64,000 nt of DNA, from assembly GCA_012517865.1 (NCBI GenBank), contig JAAYUC010000022.1:1-64000 (forward strand), given 5' to 3'. Below are positions 47,364 to 55,868 of the stretch, one piece after another. Under the pieces are notes generated by a model. That model was not told the DNA's origin, ran no database searches, and saw nothing but the letters and a program-made list of their open reading frames with translations. A program made the translations under genes and the position numbers. Positions within the stretch are counted from its first letter, which is position 1; every line of letters starts with the position of its first letter. The stretch is from Chloroflexota bacterium. Lineage in GTDB: Bacteria; Chloroflexota; Anaerolineae; Anaerolineales; Anaerolineaceae.

Positions 47364-48521
47364 ATGCCGAATATTTTGGATTACCTGGACTGGCGCGGTG
47401 ATTTGGAGTTCAACCGGGACCCGATTAACGAGGTAGATAACCTTGTTTTCTCGGTACTTTCCTATATGGATTTCGCTGGCGCTGTTCCCGCGCTTGACGA
47501 ATCCGGCTCTGTTGCCCTGTCAGACGCGTGCGAAACGCTCAAACTAATGCCCGACCAGGTTACCGCTCCCATCACCAGCTCTTTCTTTTCCCGCCTGCCT
47601 CTGCTTCTGGATAAATGCGCGGCTTCCGCGCGCTACCGCGGGGTGCGTCTTTCAAATTACGTCAACAAGGTTTCTTTCGATGAAGCCGAGCAGTTCTCCG
47701 CGCTGGTTTTTTCCATTGATGAAAACACCCATTTTGTGGCGTTCAGCGGCACGGATGATACATTGATAGGTTGGAAAGAAGACCTGGAAATGAGCTTCCG
47801 CGAGGTGGTCCCCGCTCAACGCAGCGCGGTGGAGTATCTCGAATTGGTAATGGCGCGCCTGCCGGGGGTCTTTTATCTGGGCGGGCATTCCAAGGGTGGG
47901 AACCTGGCGGTCTTCGCCGCTGCGAATATTCCTGCCGACCTGCAGCCGAGCATCCTGTTAGTTTATAACAACGATGGACCGGGGTTTCAACGTTCAATCA
48001 TAGAAAGCCCCGGTTACCAGCGCGTCACCGATAAAATCATCAACTTTTTGCCGCAGTCCTCGGTCGTGGGCATGCTGTTGAATCAGAGCGGGCACTATCA
48101 GGTGGTTGCCAGCGAAGAGTCTGGAATCATGCAGCACAACGCCCTGACCTGGGAGGTTCTCGGCACGAGCTTCGTCTACAAAGAAGGGCTCTCCTCCAGC
48201 AGTGTTCTGTTCAATAACGCGCTGCGCGCGTGGCTGGATACTGTATCCAACGAGGAACGGGCGGAGTTTATTGAGGCTCTCTTCACCATTCTGGAGGCCA
48301 CCGGCGCCCGCACATTGAGAGAATTCACCCAGGACAAACTCACAAACGCCAAAGCCATGATTGCGACTTTCAAAAATCTGGAGCCCGAAACACAGGCGCA
48401 CCTGAAGCTGCTGCTGGAAACCTTTTTTGCCGAAATTCAAAAGGTGCTGCGCAGTTCCCTTACCGAAAGTATCAGCAGCCTGATTACGCGGACTTTTGCC
48501 CGCAAGCGCCTCCCCTCCTGA
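47364..48521 (+). CDS. Mbeg1-like alpha/beta hydrolase (DUF2974)
   Basis: A 385-residue lipase-like protein of the Mbeg1/DUF2974 family, common in Firmicutes and some other bacteria. It has NILDYLDWRGDLEF at the N terminus, FVAFSGTDDTLIGWKED (lipase-like), and the nucleophile elbow GGHSKGGN with Ser176. The His that completes the triad is not placed with confidence. Function in the family is unproven. RBS GGAG precedes the ATG. It is divergent from the ArsR gene. Confidence 0.85.
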   Translation: MPNILDYLDWRGDLEFNRDPINEVDNLVFSVLSYMDFAGAVPALDESGSVALSDACETLKLMPDQVTAPITSSFFSRLPLLLDKCAASARYRGVRLSNYVNKVSFDEAEQFSALVFSIDENTHFVAFSGTDDTLIGWKEDLEMSFREVVPAQRSAVEYLELVMARLPGVFYLGGHSKGGNLAVFAAANIPADLQPSILLVYNNDGPGFQRSIIESPGYQRVTDKIINFLPQSSVVGMLLNQSGHYQVVASEESGIMQHNALTWEVLGTSFVYKEGLSSSSVLFNNALRAWLDTVSNEERAEFIEALFTILEATGARTLREFTQDKLTNAKAMIATFKNLEPETQAHLKLLLETFFAEIQKVLRSSLTESISSLITRTFARKRLPS

Positions 48522-48639
48522 ACTTCCGCCGGCGTATTCCTTTCTGCCGCTGCCGTTCCCGCAGGCGCGCTGATAGGCGCGCGCAACTATGATAATATTA
48601 ACAATATTGCTCCAAAAGTTATTCGGAAGTGAGGAAGGA

Positions 48640-48891
48640 ATGAACTCCAACCAGGTCTCGCAATTCAGCAAGGAAGAAAAAATCGCCGGCCTGATTGACC
48701 AAATCAGCGCTTATATCGAGCAGTTTCACCGCGGTTCGGTGGAGTTGGTCGCTATTGAGGGGAATTTGGTAAAGGTTCGCCTCGGCGGCGCCTGCGAAGG
48801 CTGCGCGCTGCTGCCCGCAACGCTGCAGGGTTGGGTCGCCGGGACTATCCGGCAGTTTTTCCCTGAAATGTTCGTGGAATCCGTCGAATAG
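48640..48891 (+). CDS. NifU C-terminal-type Fe-S scaffold
   Basis: An 83-residue protein of the NifU C-terminal (Nfu) domain. GGACEGCAL holds the cluster-binding Cys52 and Cys55 (CX2C). It should carry or transfer an Fe-S cluster. The ATG at 48640 follows GAGGAAGGA; the in-frame ATG at 48589 would add an unconserved stretch. Convergent with the chelatase gene. Confidence 0.88.
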   Translation: MNSNQVSQFSKEEKIAGLIDQISAYIEQFHRGSVELVAIEGNLVKVRLGGACEGCALLPATLQGWVAGTIRQFFPEMFVESVE

Positions 48892-48913
48892 GCGCGCTGA
48901 CCGCGCGGCCTTC

Positions 48914-49894
48914 CTAATTGGCAGCGGCCTGCATTTCTTTTTGCACCGTGTTATAGAGCGTTTCTCCCCGAATTTCGTCCAGAGTGTAGCAGGCCGCACC
49001 CATCTGGTCCGCTAATTCCTGGGCAAGACCCTGGTCAAAGGCTTTCTTCTCCATGTTAATCACCACGCTGTGGATGTTTTTCTTGGAGAAGAGCCCGGCC
49101 AGTTCCTTGATTTCCTCTTTTACCGGTTTTTTCCCCAGCGGCACGTTGCCCGCTCCGTCCGTCAGCACAATCAACAGCGGCTGAACGTCCGGATGCAGAA
49201 TGCGTTCGCGGGTAATCACTTCATAGGCCATTACCAGCCCCGCGGAGAGGGGCGTTTTGCCGCCGACCGGAATATCCGCCAGTGCGCGCTGCGCCAGTAA
49301 AACAGAGTTGGTCGGGGAAAGCACCAGGGTGGCGCGGTCTTTTTGAAAGACAACCAGACCAACCCGGTCGCGCCGCTGATACGCGTCAGTCAAAAGCGAT
49401 AGAATCGCGCCCTTGGTAGCCGCCATGCGCTCTGCCACAGCCATAGACCAGGAGCCGTCCACCAAGAACAATATCAAGTTGGAGGTTTTCTTTACCCTGA
49501 TTTTTTTTTGGTAATCATTGGGCCGGACTGCAAAGGCGACCTGTTCCTTTTCGCGGATTTCATCGCGCTCTATTTGGAACGGCGCCGCAGCCCGAAAGGT
49601 TGCGTCAAAAGCCAGATCGTAGGCCTGATAGGGAGAAGGCCGCGCCTGGATATAGCGGCCGCGCTTCCGGTCAGTAATTGTTTCGGAGCGCCTGCCCCCG
49701 TGCTTGCGTACAATTTCATCCAGGGGAGTGTCCAGGGAACGGGCTTCAAAAGTTTCGCCTGGTTTTACAACGGTTCCCCCATCCCACCAGCGCGGGTTTA
49801 ATTCGGTAAAGATTTGCTGTTGAGCTTCGCCAACCGGAATTTGCAGGTCGTCCGGGTCCAGGCTTACGGGTCCATCCAGGGTGTCAGTTTTTTT
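48914..49894 (-). CDS. chlD: ChlD-type chelatase: linker and VWA part, reached by -1 frameshift
   Basis: In the -1 frame relative to the ATPase ORF, the sequence is open from the A9 run at 49888-49896 to the stop at 48914. It encodes the ChlD linker (residue run TDRKRGRYIQARPSPYQ, then DATFRAAAPFQ, as in Mg/Co-chelatase D subunits) and a VWA domain with MIDAS motif DGSWSMA and TDGAG. From 49894 down to 49480 there is no in-frame ATG, GTG or TTG; the only conventional start is a TTG at 49477 inside the VWA core. The part is therefore most likely translated only as the 687-residue fusion starting at 50976. Confidence 0.75.
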   Translation of the reverse strand, partial: KKTDTLDGPVSLDPDDLQIPVGEAQQQIFTELNPRWWDGGTVVKPGETFEARSLDTPLDEIVRKHGGRRSETITDRKRGRYIQARPSPYQAYDLAFDATFRAAAPFQIERDEIREKEQVAFAVRPNDYQKKIRVKKTSNLILFLVDGSWSMAVAERMAATKGAILSLLTDAYQRRDRVGLVVFQKDRATLVLSPTNSVLLAQRALADIPVGGKTPLSAGLVMAYEVITRERILHPDVQPLLIVLTDGAGNVPLGKKPVKEEIKELAGLFSKKNIHSVVINMEKKAFDQGLAQELADQMGAACYTLDEIRGETLYNTVQKEMQAAAN

Positions 49895-50976
49895 TTACCC
49901 TCGTCGCCCTCAGATGGAAGGCCCTCTTCCTCGCTGGCTGCCTGAGCCTTTAGCTGCTCGATGCGCTCTTCCAGAGCTTCCACGCCCAGGTCGGACTTGC
50001 GGAACGGACCTGACTTGACGCGGTGCGGCAGAGCCAGCTCCGCGGCCAGAGCGATATCGCTCTGGTTGATGCGCGTCCGGCCTTCAAAGGCGGCTTGCGC
50101 GCGCGCGGCTTTCAGGATGACCAGGTCGGAACGGTGTCCATCCACTTCCATAGATGAGGTCAGGTCGGCGATAATGAGCAAATCGCGGGTGGTGAATGCC
50201 ACCGAATCCACCAGCTGGCGCGCTTTTTGGATTTGCGCGGAGAGGGCTTGTTCCTGCGGTAGCCATTCCTGACGGAAACGTTCCGCGTCCTGTTCAAAGG
50301 CGACGTTGCGCTGCATGATTTCCACGCGGGAACGCGCGTCCAGGATGCCGCGAATATCAACCGACAAGGCAAAGCGGTCCAGCAGCTGCGGGCGCAGGTC
50401 GCCTTCTTCCGGGTTCATTGTGCCCACAAGGATGAAGCGGGCTGGATGGCTGAAGGAAATGCCCTCGCGTTCCACAATGTTCATGCCCATCGCGGCGGAG
50501 TCAAGCAGGATATCCACCACGTGGTCGTCCAGCAAATTCACTTCGTCAATATAGAGCAGTCCGCGGTTGGCAGCCGCCAAAACGCCAGGTTCAAAATGCC
50601 GTTCGCCTTTTTGAATGGCGCGTTCGATATCCAGCGTGCCCACCACGCGGTCTTCGGTTGCCGAAACCGGCAGGTTGACGAACGGCGTCGGGCGCATCAC
50701 GCTCGGCAGCGGGCTTTCGGAAGCAGCGCGTTCCAGGCACTCCGTGCACCAATGGCTGGGGTCGTGCGGGCTGCATCCAAAGCGGCAGCCTTCCACCACG
50801 GCTTCTTCTGGCAGCAGAGCGGCCAGCGCGCGCGCGGCAGTGGACTTTGCTGTACCGCGTTCCCCGCGGATAAGCACCCCTCCGATGCGCGGATAAACCG
50901 CATTCAGGATGAGCGCCCTGCGCATGCGGTCCTGCCCAACAATGGCTGTGAATGGATAGATTACGCGTTGATTCAT
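49864..50976 (-). CDS. chlI: Mg/Co chelatase AAA+ subunit, ChlI-like frame-0 product
   Basis: A 370-residue AAA+ ATPase of the magnesium/cobalt chelatase type. Walker A GERGTAKST is at about 38-46, followed by the family CxxC region, Walker B GLLYIDEVNLLDDHVVD and RPQLLDRFAL. It should power metal insertion into a tetrapyrrole together with a VWA partner and a large CobN/BchH subunit, which is not in this window. ATG 50976 is preferred (AAGGAAAATTCACTG before it, family start MNQRVIYPFTAIVGQ). The frame ends shortly after an A9 run, and the VWA domain continues in the -1 frame. Confidence 0.9.
   Translation of the reverse strand: MNQRVIYPFTAIVGQDRMRRALILNAVYPRIGGVLIRGERGTAKSTAARALAALLPEEAVVEGCRFGCSPHDPSHWCTECLERAASESPLPSVMRPTPFVNLPVSATEDRVVGTLDIERAIQKGERHFEPGVLAAANRGLLYIDEVNLLDDHVVDILLDSAAMGMNIVEREGISFSHPARFILVGTMNPEEGDLRPQLLDRFALSVDIRGILDARSRVEIMQRNVAFEQDAERFRQEWLPQEQALSAQIQKARQLVDSVAFTTRDLLIIADLTSSMEVDGHRSDLVILKAARAQAAFEGRTRINQSDIALAAELALPHRVKSGPFRKSDLGVEALEERIEQLKAQAASEEEGLPSEGDEGKKKLTPWMDP
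49888..49896 (-). other. Candidate programmed -1 ribosomal frameshift site (A9)
   Basis: On the minus strand the frame-0 codons are GGT AAA AAA AAA CTG. A -1 slip here joins the ATPase ORF to the linker/VWA ORF and yields 688 codons without a break (50976 to 48914). A purine-rich GAGGG (49911-49907) lies 10 nt upstream, a typical place for a Shine-Dalgarno-like stimulator. I saw no clear downstream hairpin. Confidence 0.65.
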
Positions 50977-51087
50977 CAGTGAATTTTCCTTCTCGGCAGT
51001 AAGTTTACCACGCCCGCCGTGGAACAACAGCCTGCATTCACTGCAGGCTGTACATGGATAAGCTAAGTTTTCGCTTGAAAATTCCGG

Positions 51088-52263
51088 CTAAGAATCCCGC
51101 CTTTCCAGGACATGCGTCACCGCGGTGGACCCTGTGCCAGCCAGTGACTGAATCAGTCCAAAGCGGGCATGCGGCACCTGGCTTCCGCCGGCTTCCCCGC
51201 GCAGCTGCAGGCAGGCTTCCACCGCCTGGTACACGCCGGCCGCTCCCAGCGGATTTCCGCGCGCTTTATGTCCGCCCAGTGTGGCTGCCGGCAGCGCGCC
51301 GGTCAGCAGGAGCGTGCCGTCGCTGGCCAGCTTCCAACCCTGACCGCGCTGCGCGAAACCGGCCGCTTCCAGAGAGAGCACAGCATGCAGCGTGGTGATA
51401 TCCGAATACTCAAAAAAGTCCACATCCGCCAGACTGACGCCCGCTTTCAGGCAGGCGCGCCGCACAGAAACAGCGGCCGCCTCGAAAAAGAGCGGGTCCT
51501 GCCGGTCGTGCAGAGCCAGGCGGTCTGTTACCAGGCTGGAACCAGCCACCCTCACCAGGGGACGAGCAAAGTTTTTCGGGAGCAGCTCGGCGCGGGTGAT
51601 AATCACTGCGGCCGCGCCGTCTGCCAGCGGAGCCACATCGTACAGGTTGAATGGTTCAATGACCGTTCCGGATTTGAGGTAGTTTTCCGCCTTGATGGCT
51701 TTGGGATACATCGCGTGCGGATTGTTCACCGCGTTGGCGTGTGCGATGACCGGAAAACCTGCCAATGCTTCCCGCGGAAATTGATTTTCGTACAGATAGC
51801 GCTGCATCAGGAGTGCTGCCTGCCCAACCGGTGTCTGACCCTCGCTGGCTTCAAAGTCCGCGTCCAGATTGCGCACGCTCAGCGACTCGATGTCGCTCCC
51901 AAGCACATCGGTTGCCTTTTCCACGCCTACCGCGGCTGCGACGTCAACCATTCCGGAAGCGACAGCCATATAGGCCATGCGCAGCGCCACCCCGCCGGAA
52001 GCATCCGCTGCTTCTACGGTGGTGCCTTCCGCGCCTTTCAGGCCGGCCCATTCACACAGCAGGGCGCCAAGATTAGCCTGATGCGAAGCGCTGGCGCCGA
52101 GCATGTTGCCAATATATACCGTCTGTGGCACAAGCCCGCCGGCATCCTGGCGCGCGGCCTGAATTGCCCGCACCGCCAGGTCCCGCAGGGAGACATCCCA
52201 CAGCTCGCCAACATCGGTCTGCCCGATGCCCGCGATAACCACATCCTGTTTCGTCGCGTTCAT
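51088..52263 (-). CDS. Thiolase-fold protein (acetyl-CoA acetyltransferase-like)
   Basis: A 391-residue thiolase of the SCP2/archaeal acetyl-CoA acetyltransferase branch, placed directly after HMG-CoA synthase. It starts NATKQDVVIAGIGQT. At the expected nucleophile position the sequence is VEAADASGG with Asp87 rather than Cys, and the usual GHPxGATG reads GNPLGAAG, so two catalytic residues appear replaced. The family role is acetoacetyl-CoA formation or a channelling complex with HMG-CoA synthase. ATG 52263 is chosen over 52284 because the longer frame runs into the HMGS stop region. Confidence 0.75.
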   Translation of the reverse strand: MNATKQDVVIAGIGQTDVGELWDVSLRDLAVRAIQAARQDAGGLVPQTVYIGNMLGASASHQANLGALLCEWAGLKGAEGTTVEAADASGGVALRMAYMAVASGMVDVAAAVGVEKATDVLGSDIESLSVRNLDADFEASEGQTPVGQAALLMQRYLYENQFPREALAGFPVIAHANAVNNPHAMYPKAIKAENYLKSGTVIEPFNLYDVAPLADGAAAVIITRAELLPKNFARPLVRVAGSSLVTDRLALHDRQDPLFFEAAAVSVRRACLKAGVSLADVDFFEYSDITTLHAVLSLEAAGFAQRGQGWKLASDGTLLLTGALPAATLGGHKARGNPLGAAGVYQAVEACLQLRGEAGGSQVPHARFGLIQSLAGTGSTAVTHVLERRDS

Positions 52264-52270
52264 CGCTGGC

Positions 52271-53359
52271 CTACCGTACCACAATTTCGCCGCGGAAGCG
52301 CACGTAAGTGGCGTAATCTATCTCGGTGCGGCGTGCAATGTAATCCTGCGTGAAGAGCGCTTTCCCGCGCCGTTCCAGAATTGGCTCGCGTACGCGCAAA
52401 ATAAACGAATCTGAGCCCGCGCCAGACCCGTAAGTGGTCATTAAAATCAGGTCGTCCGGTTTGGCGGCATCCAAAACCGCGCTCAGACCAATCAGTGCGG
52501 CCCCGGCATAGGTATTGCCAATGACCGGCGAAAGCAGCCCGGTCTTAATTTGTTCCGGGCTAAAGCCGAGCTCTTTGCCGGCGCGCTGTGGAAACTTGGT
52601 GTTCGGTTGGTGGAATACCGCGTAGGCAAAATCGCTGGGTTTATACCCCGACTCGGCCAGCATGGTGCGGGAAGCGCTGAGCAGATGGTCAAAATAGGCG
52701 GGTTCGCCGGTAAAGCGCTGCCCGTGTTCCGGATAGACCGCGTGCGCCCGCCGCCAAAAATCGGGCGTGTCGGAAACATACGAATACGCGGCTTCAATCG
52801 CTGCCAGGGACTCTTCGGCCGGTCCCAAGATATACGCCGCGCCGCCCGAAGCGGCGGTGTACTCCAAGGCGTCGCCGGGTTTGCCCTGGGCGGTGTCCAT
52901 CCCAATAGCCAGCGCGTATTTGCCCATGCCAGAGCCGACCATGGCCATTGCCGCCACAATCGCCTCGGAACCGGCTTTGCAGGCAAATTCCCAGTCGCCT
53001 GCCTGGATGTTATTGGAAGCGCCAATTGCTTCTGCCACAATGGTGCCGCTGGGTTTCACCGCGTAGGGGTGCGATTCAGAGCCGACCCACACCGCCCGCA
53101 GTTCCGCGGGGTCTATGCCGGCGCGCTTGAGCGCGTTGCGGGCCGCTTCGATGGACATGGTAATCACGTCTTCATCCAGCCCTGCCACGGCTTTTTCAAT
53201 TACCGGAAGACCTTCGTCGCCCGCGCCCCAAATGCGCGCGATTTCTTTGGCAGGCAGCCGATAGCGCGGTACGTAAGCCCCATAGCCGATGATGCCCACC
53301 TGGCGGTCGGGTTTCAGCAGCAGTCCTTTTTTTTCCTGATGATGCGTATGGTCAGTCAT
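52271..53359 (-). CDS. Hydroxymethylglutaryl-CoA synthase (archaeal type)
   Basis: A 362-residue HMG-CoA synthase of the archaeal/PksG-like type. The nucleophile Cys127 is in WEFACKAGSEA, the acid region GSESHPYAVKPS is at 93-104, and His250 in YAVFHQPNTKF is the third catalytic residue. It condenses acetyl-CoA with acetoacetyl-CoA. The ATG at 53359 overlaps the HMG-CoA reductase stop by 8 nt (ATGACTGA); the longer ORF frame upstream is antisense noise. The archaeal partner DUF35 gene is not adjacent. Confidence 0.92.
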   Translation of the reverse strand: MTDHTHHQEKKGLLLKPDRQVGIIGYGAYVPRYRLPAKEIARIWGAGDEGLPVIEKAVAGLDEDVITMSIEAARNALKRAGIDPAELRAVWVGSESHPYAVKPSGTIVAEAIGASNNIQAGDWEFACKAGSEAIVAAMAMVGSGMGKYALAIGMDTAQGKPGDALEYTAASGGAAYILGPAEESLAAIEAAYSYVSDTPDFWRRAHAVYPEHGQRFTGEPAYFDHLLSASRTMLAESGYKPSDFAYAVFHQPNTKFPQRAGKELGFSPEQIKTGLLSPVIGNTYAGAALIGLSAVLDAAKPDDLILMTTYGSGAGSDSFILRVREPILERRGKALFTQDYIARRTEIDYATYVRFRGEIVVR

Positions 53360-54650
53360 GTTTGTTCTTTCTCCAATCGTCCAGGATTTCCCTGGCACGC
53401 TCAATTTTAATCGCGCCTTCCTGCGCCAGCTGTGCGGCAAGCCGGTCGGCCTCTTCGCCGCTGGCCCCCGCGGCAACAGCCACCTGTCTGGCATGCAAGC
53501 GCATATGTCCGCGCTGGATGCCTTCGGTGGCCAGCGCCCGCAGCGCGGCAAGGTTTTGCGCCAGACCGACAGCCGCGATAATCCCGGCCAGCTCGCCTGA
53601 AGTGCGTGCGCCTATCAGCCGCAGATTAGCCCGTGCCGTTGGATGGCTTTGGGTGGATCCGCCAGTGATGCCCACCGCCAAAGGCAGCTCCAGCGAGCCT
53701 GCCAGGCTGCCGTCCTGCGCGCAAGTCCAGGTCGAGAGGCTGGTGTAACGCCCGCTGCGCGCGGCATAGCTGTGGGCGCCGGCTTCTGCCGCGCGCCAGT
53801 CGTTGCCGGTGGCAATTACCACGGCGTCCACGCCGTTCATAATCCCTTTGTTGTGCGTGGCTGCCCGGTAGGGGTCAGCCGCGGCAAAAGCCCAGGCTTC
53901 CAGAATGCCGTCGCGCACCTGTTCTCCGCGGTATTCCGCGAAGGCCAGAGCTTCGGTTGGAATCCGGACCTCCGCTTTCGCCAGGCGCCTGTCTGCCAGA
54001 TTCGAGAGGATGCGCAGGTGTGCGCGTCCGCCCGTCAGGCGTTCCAGCGGAAGAGCCAGCGCTTCGGCCGCGGTATTCACGGCGTTGGCGCCCATCACAT
54101 CGCGCACGTCGTAGATGAGATGAACCACCAGGAATGGGCCAATTGGCGAGTTTTCAATCAAGCGCACCTCTAGGTCTCGCGCGCCGCCGCCCAGCTTTTC
54201 GATAGTGGGATGCAGCCCGGCCAGGTCCGCCAGCAGTTCCGGCTTGCGCGTCAGGATTGTTTCGCGTGCTGAATTCAAATCTTTCAAATCCAGCAGCTGA
54301 ATTTGGGCAATCATTTCTGGCGCACTTGCCGACGCGCGGAAACCGCCGCCAGCCTGCGCCAGCCTGGCCATAAAAGAAACACCCGCCAGAACGGACGGCT
54401 CTTCCACCGCCATCGGCACTAAAACTTTCCGTCCGTTGATGATAAAGTTTTGGGCGATGCCCAACGGCAGCGCGAAAACGCCGACAGCATTTTCAATCAT
54501 GTGGTCAGCGCGCTCCACGCTCAAACCGCCTTCAGGTGACCAGGCGGTCATATCTTCAAGGCTCAGCGCGGACTGGCTCCGCAGCCATTCCAGGCGTTCC
54601 GCCCTGCTCATCTGATAAAACTTTTTCTGTTCCAACCCCAGACGCTCCAT
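53352..54650 (-). CDS. HMG-CoA reductase, class II
   Basis: A 432-residue class II HMG-CoA reductase. ENAVG (53-57) binds substrate, Glu83-84 in VEEPS, Lys268 (HNKGIMNG), Asp284 (GNDW) and His382 (GHMRLHARQ) form the catalytic set. It reduces HMG-CoA to mevalonate; family members prefer NADH or NADPH. Class II enzymes serve mevalonate degradation in Pseudomonas and biosynthesis in Gram-positive cocci; with HMGS and a thiolase in the same operon, biosynthesis is likely here. It starts the operon. Confidence 0.93.
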   Translation of the reverse strand: MERLGLEQKKFYQMSRAERLEWLRSQSALSLEDMTAWSPEGGLSVERADHMIENAVGVFALPLGIAQNFIINGRKVLVPMAVEEPSVLAGVSFMARLAQAGGGFRASASAPEMIAQIQLLDLKDLNSARETILTRKPELLADLAGLHPTIEKLGGGARDLEVRLIENSPIGPFLVVHLIYDVRDVMGANAVNTAAEALALPLERLTGGRAHLRILSNLADRRLAKAEVRIPTEALAFAEYRGEQVRDGILEAWAFAAADPYRAATHNKGIMNGVDAVVIATGNDWRAAEAGAHSYAARSGRYTSLSTWTCAQDGSLAGSLELPLAVGITGGSTQSHPTARANLRLIGARTSGELAGIIAAVGLAQNLAALRALATEGIQRGHMRLHARQVAVAAGASGEEADRLAAQLAQEGAIKIERAREILDDWRKNKHD

Positions 54651-54853
54651 TCGTACAGCCGGATTTCAGCCATTTCCAGTATGGTTTATCACCGCGCTTC
54701 TCTAAAAAACTATCAGGCTTGAAGAATTACTTGTTCCTGGCCTGGATTATAAGCTTCAAGGAACACAACAAACCATTAAACATTAGGCGGCTGCAAAACC
54801 TGCCGGTATTAGTGGATATACTTTTGCCATCTATCAAAGAAAAGGACAGGTGT

Positions 54854-55816
54854 ATGTCTGATACGAATGCTGAAACAATTTACGATGTCGTCATTATCGG
54901 AGGCGGCCCCGCCGGCTCGACTGCCGGCATCTACACCGCGCGCGCGAACTTAAGCACCCTTATCCTGGATAAGGGGCTGACCACCGGCGCCCTTGGCACC
55001 ACCAGCAAAATCGCCAATTTTCCGGGCATTGCTGGCGAGATTTCCGGCGCTGAGCTGCTGCGAACCATCCGAATGCAAGCTGAAAGCTTTGGCGCGAAAT
55101 ATATTAACGACAAGGCTATTGGCACGGACCTCTCTGCCAATCCCAAATTGGTATTCGGGAATTTTGGTGTTTACTCTGCCCGGGCCGTGATTATCGCCAC
55201 GGGTTCGCTGGGCAGAAGCAACCTGATTAAAGGTGAAGCAGAACTGCTGGGACGAGGGGTTTCTTACTGCGCTGTATGCGACGCGGCCTTCTTTAAACAG
55301 GCGGTCGTGGCTGTGGCCGGCAAAAGCGACGAAGCGGTGGAAGAAGCTCTTTACCTCAGCCGTTTTGCCAGCAAAGTATATCTATTCTCCCCCGCGCCAG
55401 AACTTTCCGCTCCCGCGGAACTAATCGCGGAATTGCGCGCCAATCCGAAGGTGGAATTAATTGCCGGAGCCACCCTGCGCGAAATCTACGGGAAGGAACA
55501 CGTTGAGGGCGTTCGCTTTGCCCGGCGCGGAAGCGAAACCGAACAGGACCTGCCCGTGAAAGGCGTTTTCATTTATCTCCAGGGAGGTGTGCCAATTACC
55601 GACTTCTTACAGGGCCAGCTGGAGACCAGCCCGGGCGGCTGCCTGATAGTGGACCGCGAATTTCAGACCAAGATACCCGGCGTCTTTGCCGTGGGCGATG
55701 TGCTCTGTCAGCATATCAAACAGGCGGTAATCGCGGCTTCAGACGGGGCAACCGCGGGCATCGCCGTGGAGAAATACTTGCGCGGACGTTCCAAAATGGG
55801 CGTCGATTGGAAATAA
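54854..55816 (+). CDS. Thioredoxin reductase-like flavoprotein
   Basis: A 320-residue FAD/NAD(P)H disulfide oxidoreductase of the TrxB fold. GGGPAGSTAG (about 16-25) binds FAD, the redox pair is in SYCAVCDAAF, and VFAVGDVLCQHIKQAV ends the second FAD motif. In the NAD domain AVAGKSDEAVEEA replaces the usual GxGxxA, so the pyridine nucleotide or another donor such as ferredoxin cannot be assumed. The ATG at 54854 follows AGGACAGG; the upstream open frame to 54536 overlaps the HMGR gene. A terminator follows. Confidence 0.88.
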   Translation: MSDTNAETIYDVVIIGGGPAGSTAGIYTARANLSTLILDKGLTTGALGTTSKIANFPGIAGEISGAELLRTIRMQAESFGAKYINDKAIGTDLSANPKLVFGNFGVYSARAVIIATGSLGRSNLIKGEAELLGRGVSYCAVCDAAFFKQAVVAVAGKSDEAVEEALYLSRFASKVYLFSPAPELSAPAELIAELRANPKVELIAGATLREIYGKEHVEGVRFARRGSETEQDLPVKGVFIYLQGGVPITDFLQGQLETSPGGCLIVDREFQTKIPGVFAVGDVLCQHIKQAVIAASDGATAGIAVEKYLRGRSKMGVDWK

Positions 55817-55824
55817 GAAAAGCG

Positions 55825-55849
55825 GAGCGGGCTGTCGGACAGCCCGCTC
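55825..55849 (+). terminator. Terminator after the thioredoxin reductase-like gene
   Basis: GAGCGGGCTGT CGG ACAGCCCGCTC (11-bp stem, 3-nt loop), 9 nt after the stop codon, followed by a short T-rich stretch. Confidence 0.75.
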
Positions 55850-55855
55850 TCTTGG

Positions 55856-55861
55856 TACAAT
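55856..55861 (+). promoter_or_regulatory. -10 box for leaderless methyltransferase start
   Basis: TACAAT followed by 7 nt (AAGTGCC) and the ATG at 55869. It directly follows the terminator of the previous gene. Confidence 0.45.
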
Positions 55862-55868
55862 AAGTGCC

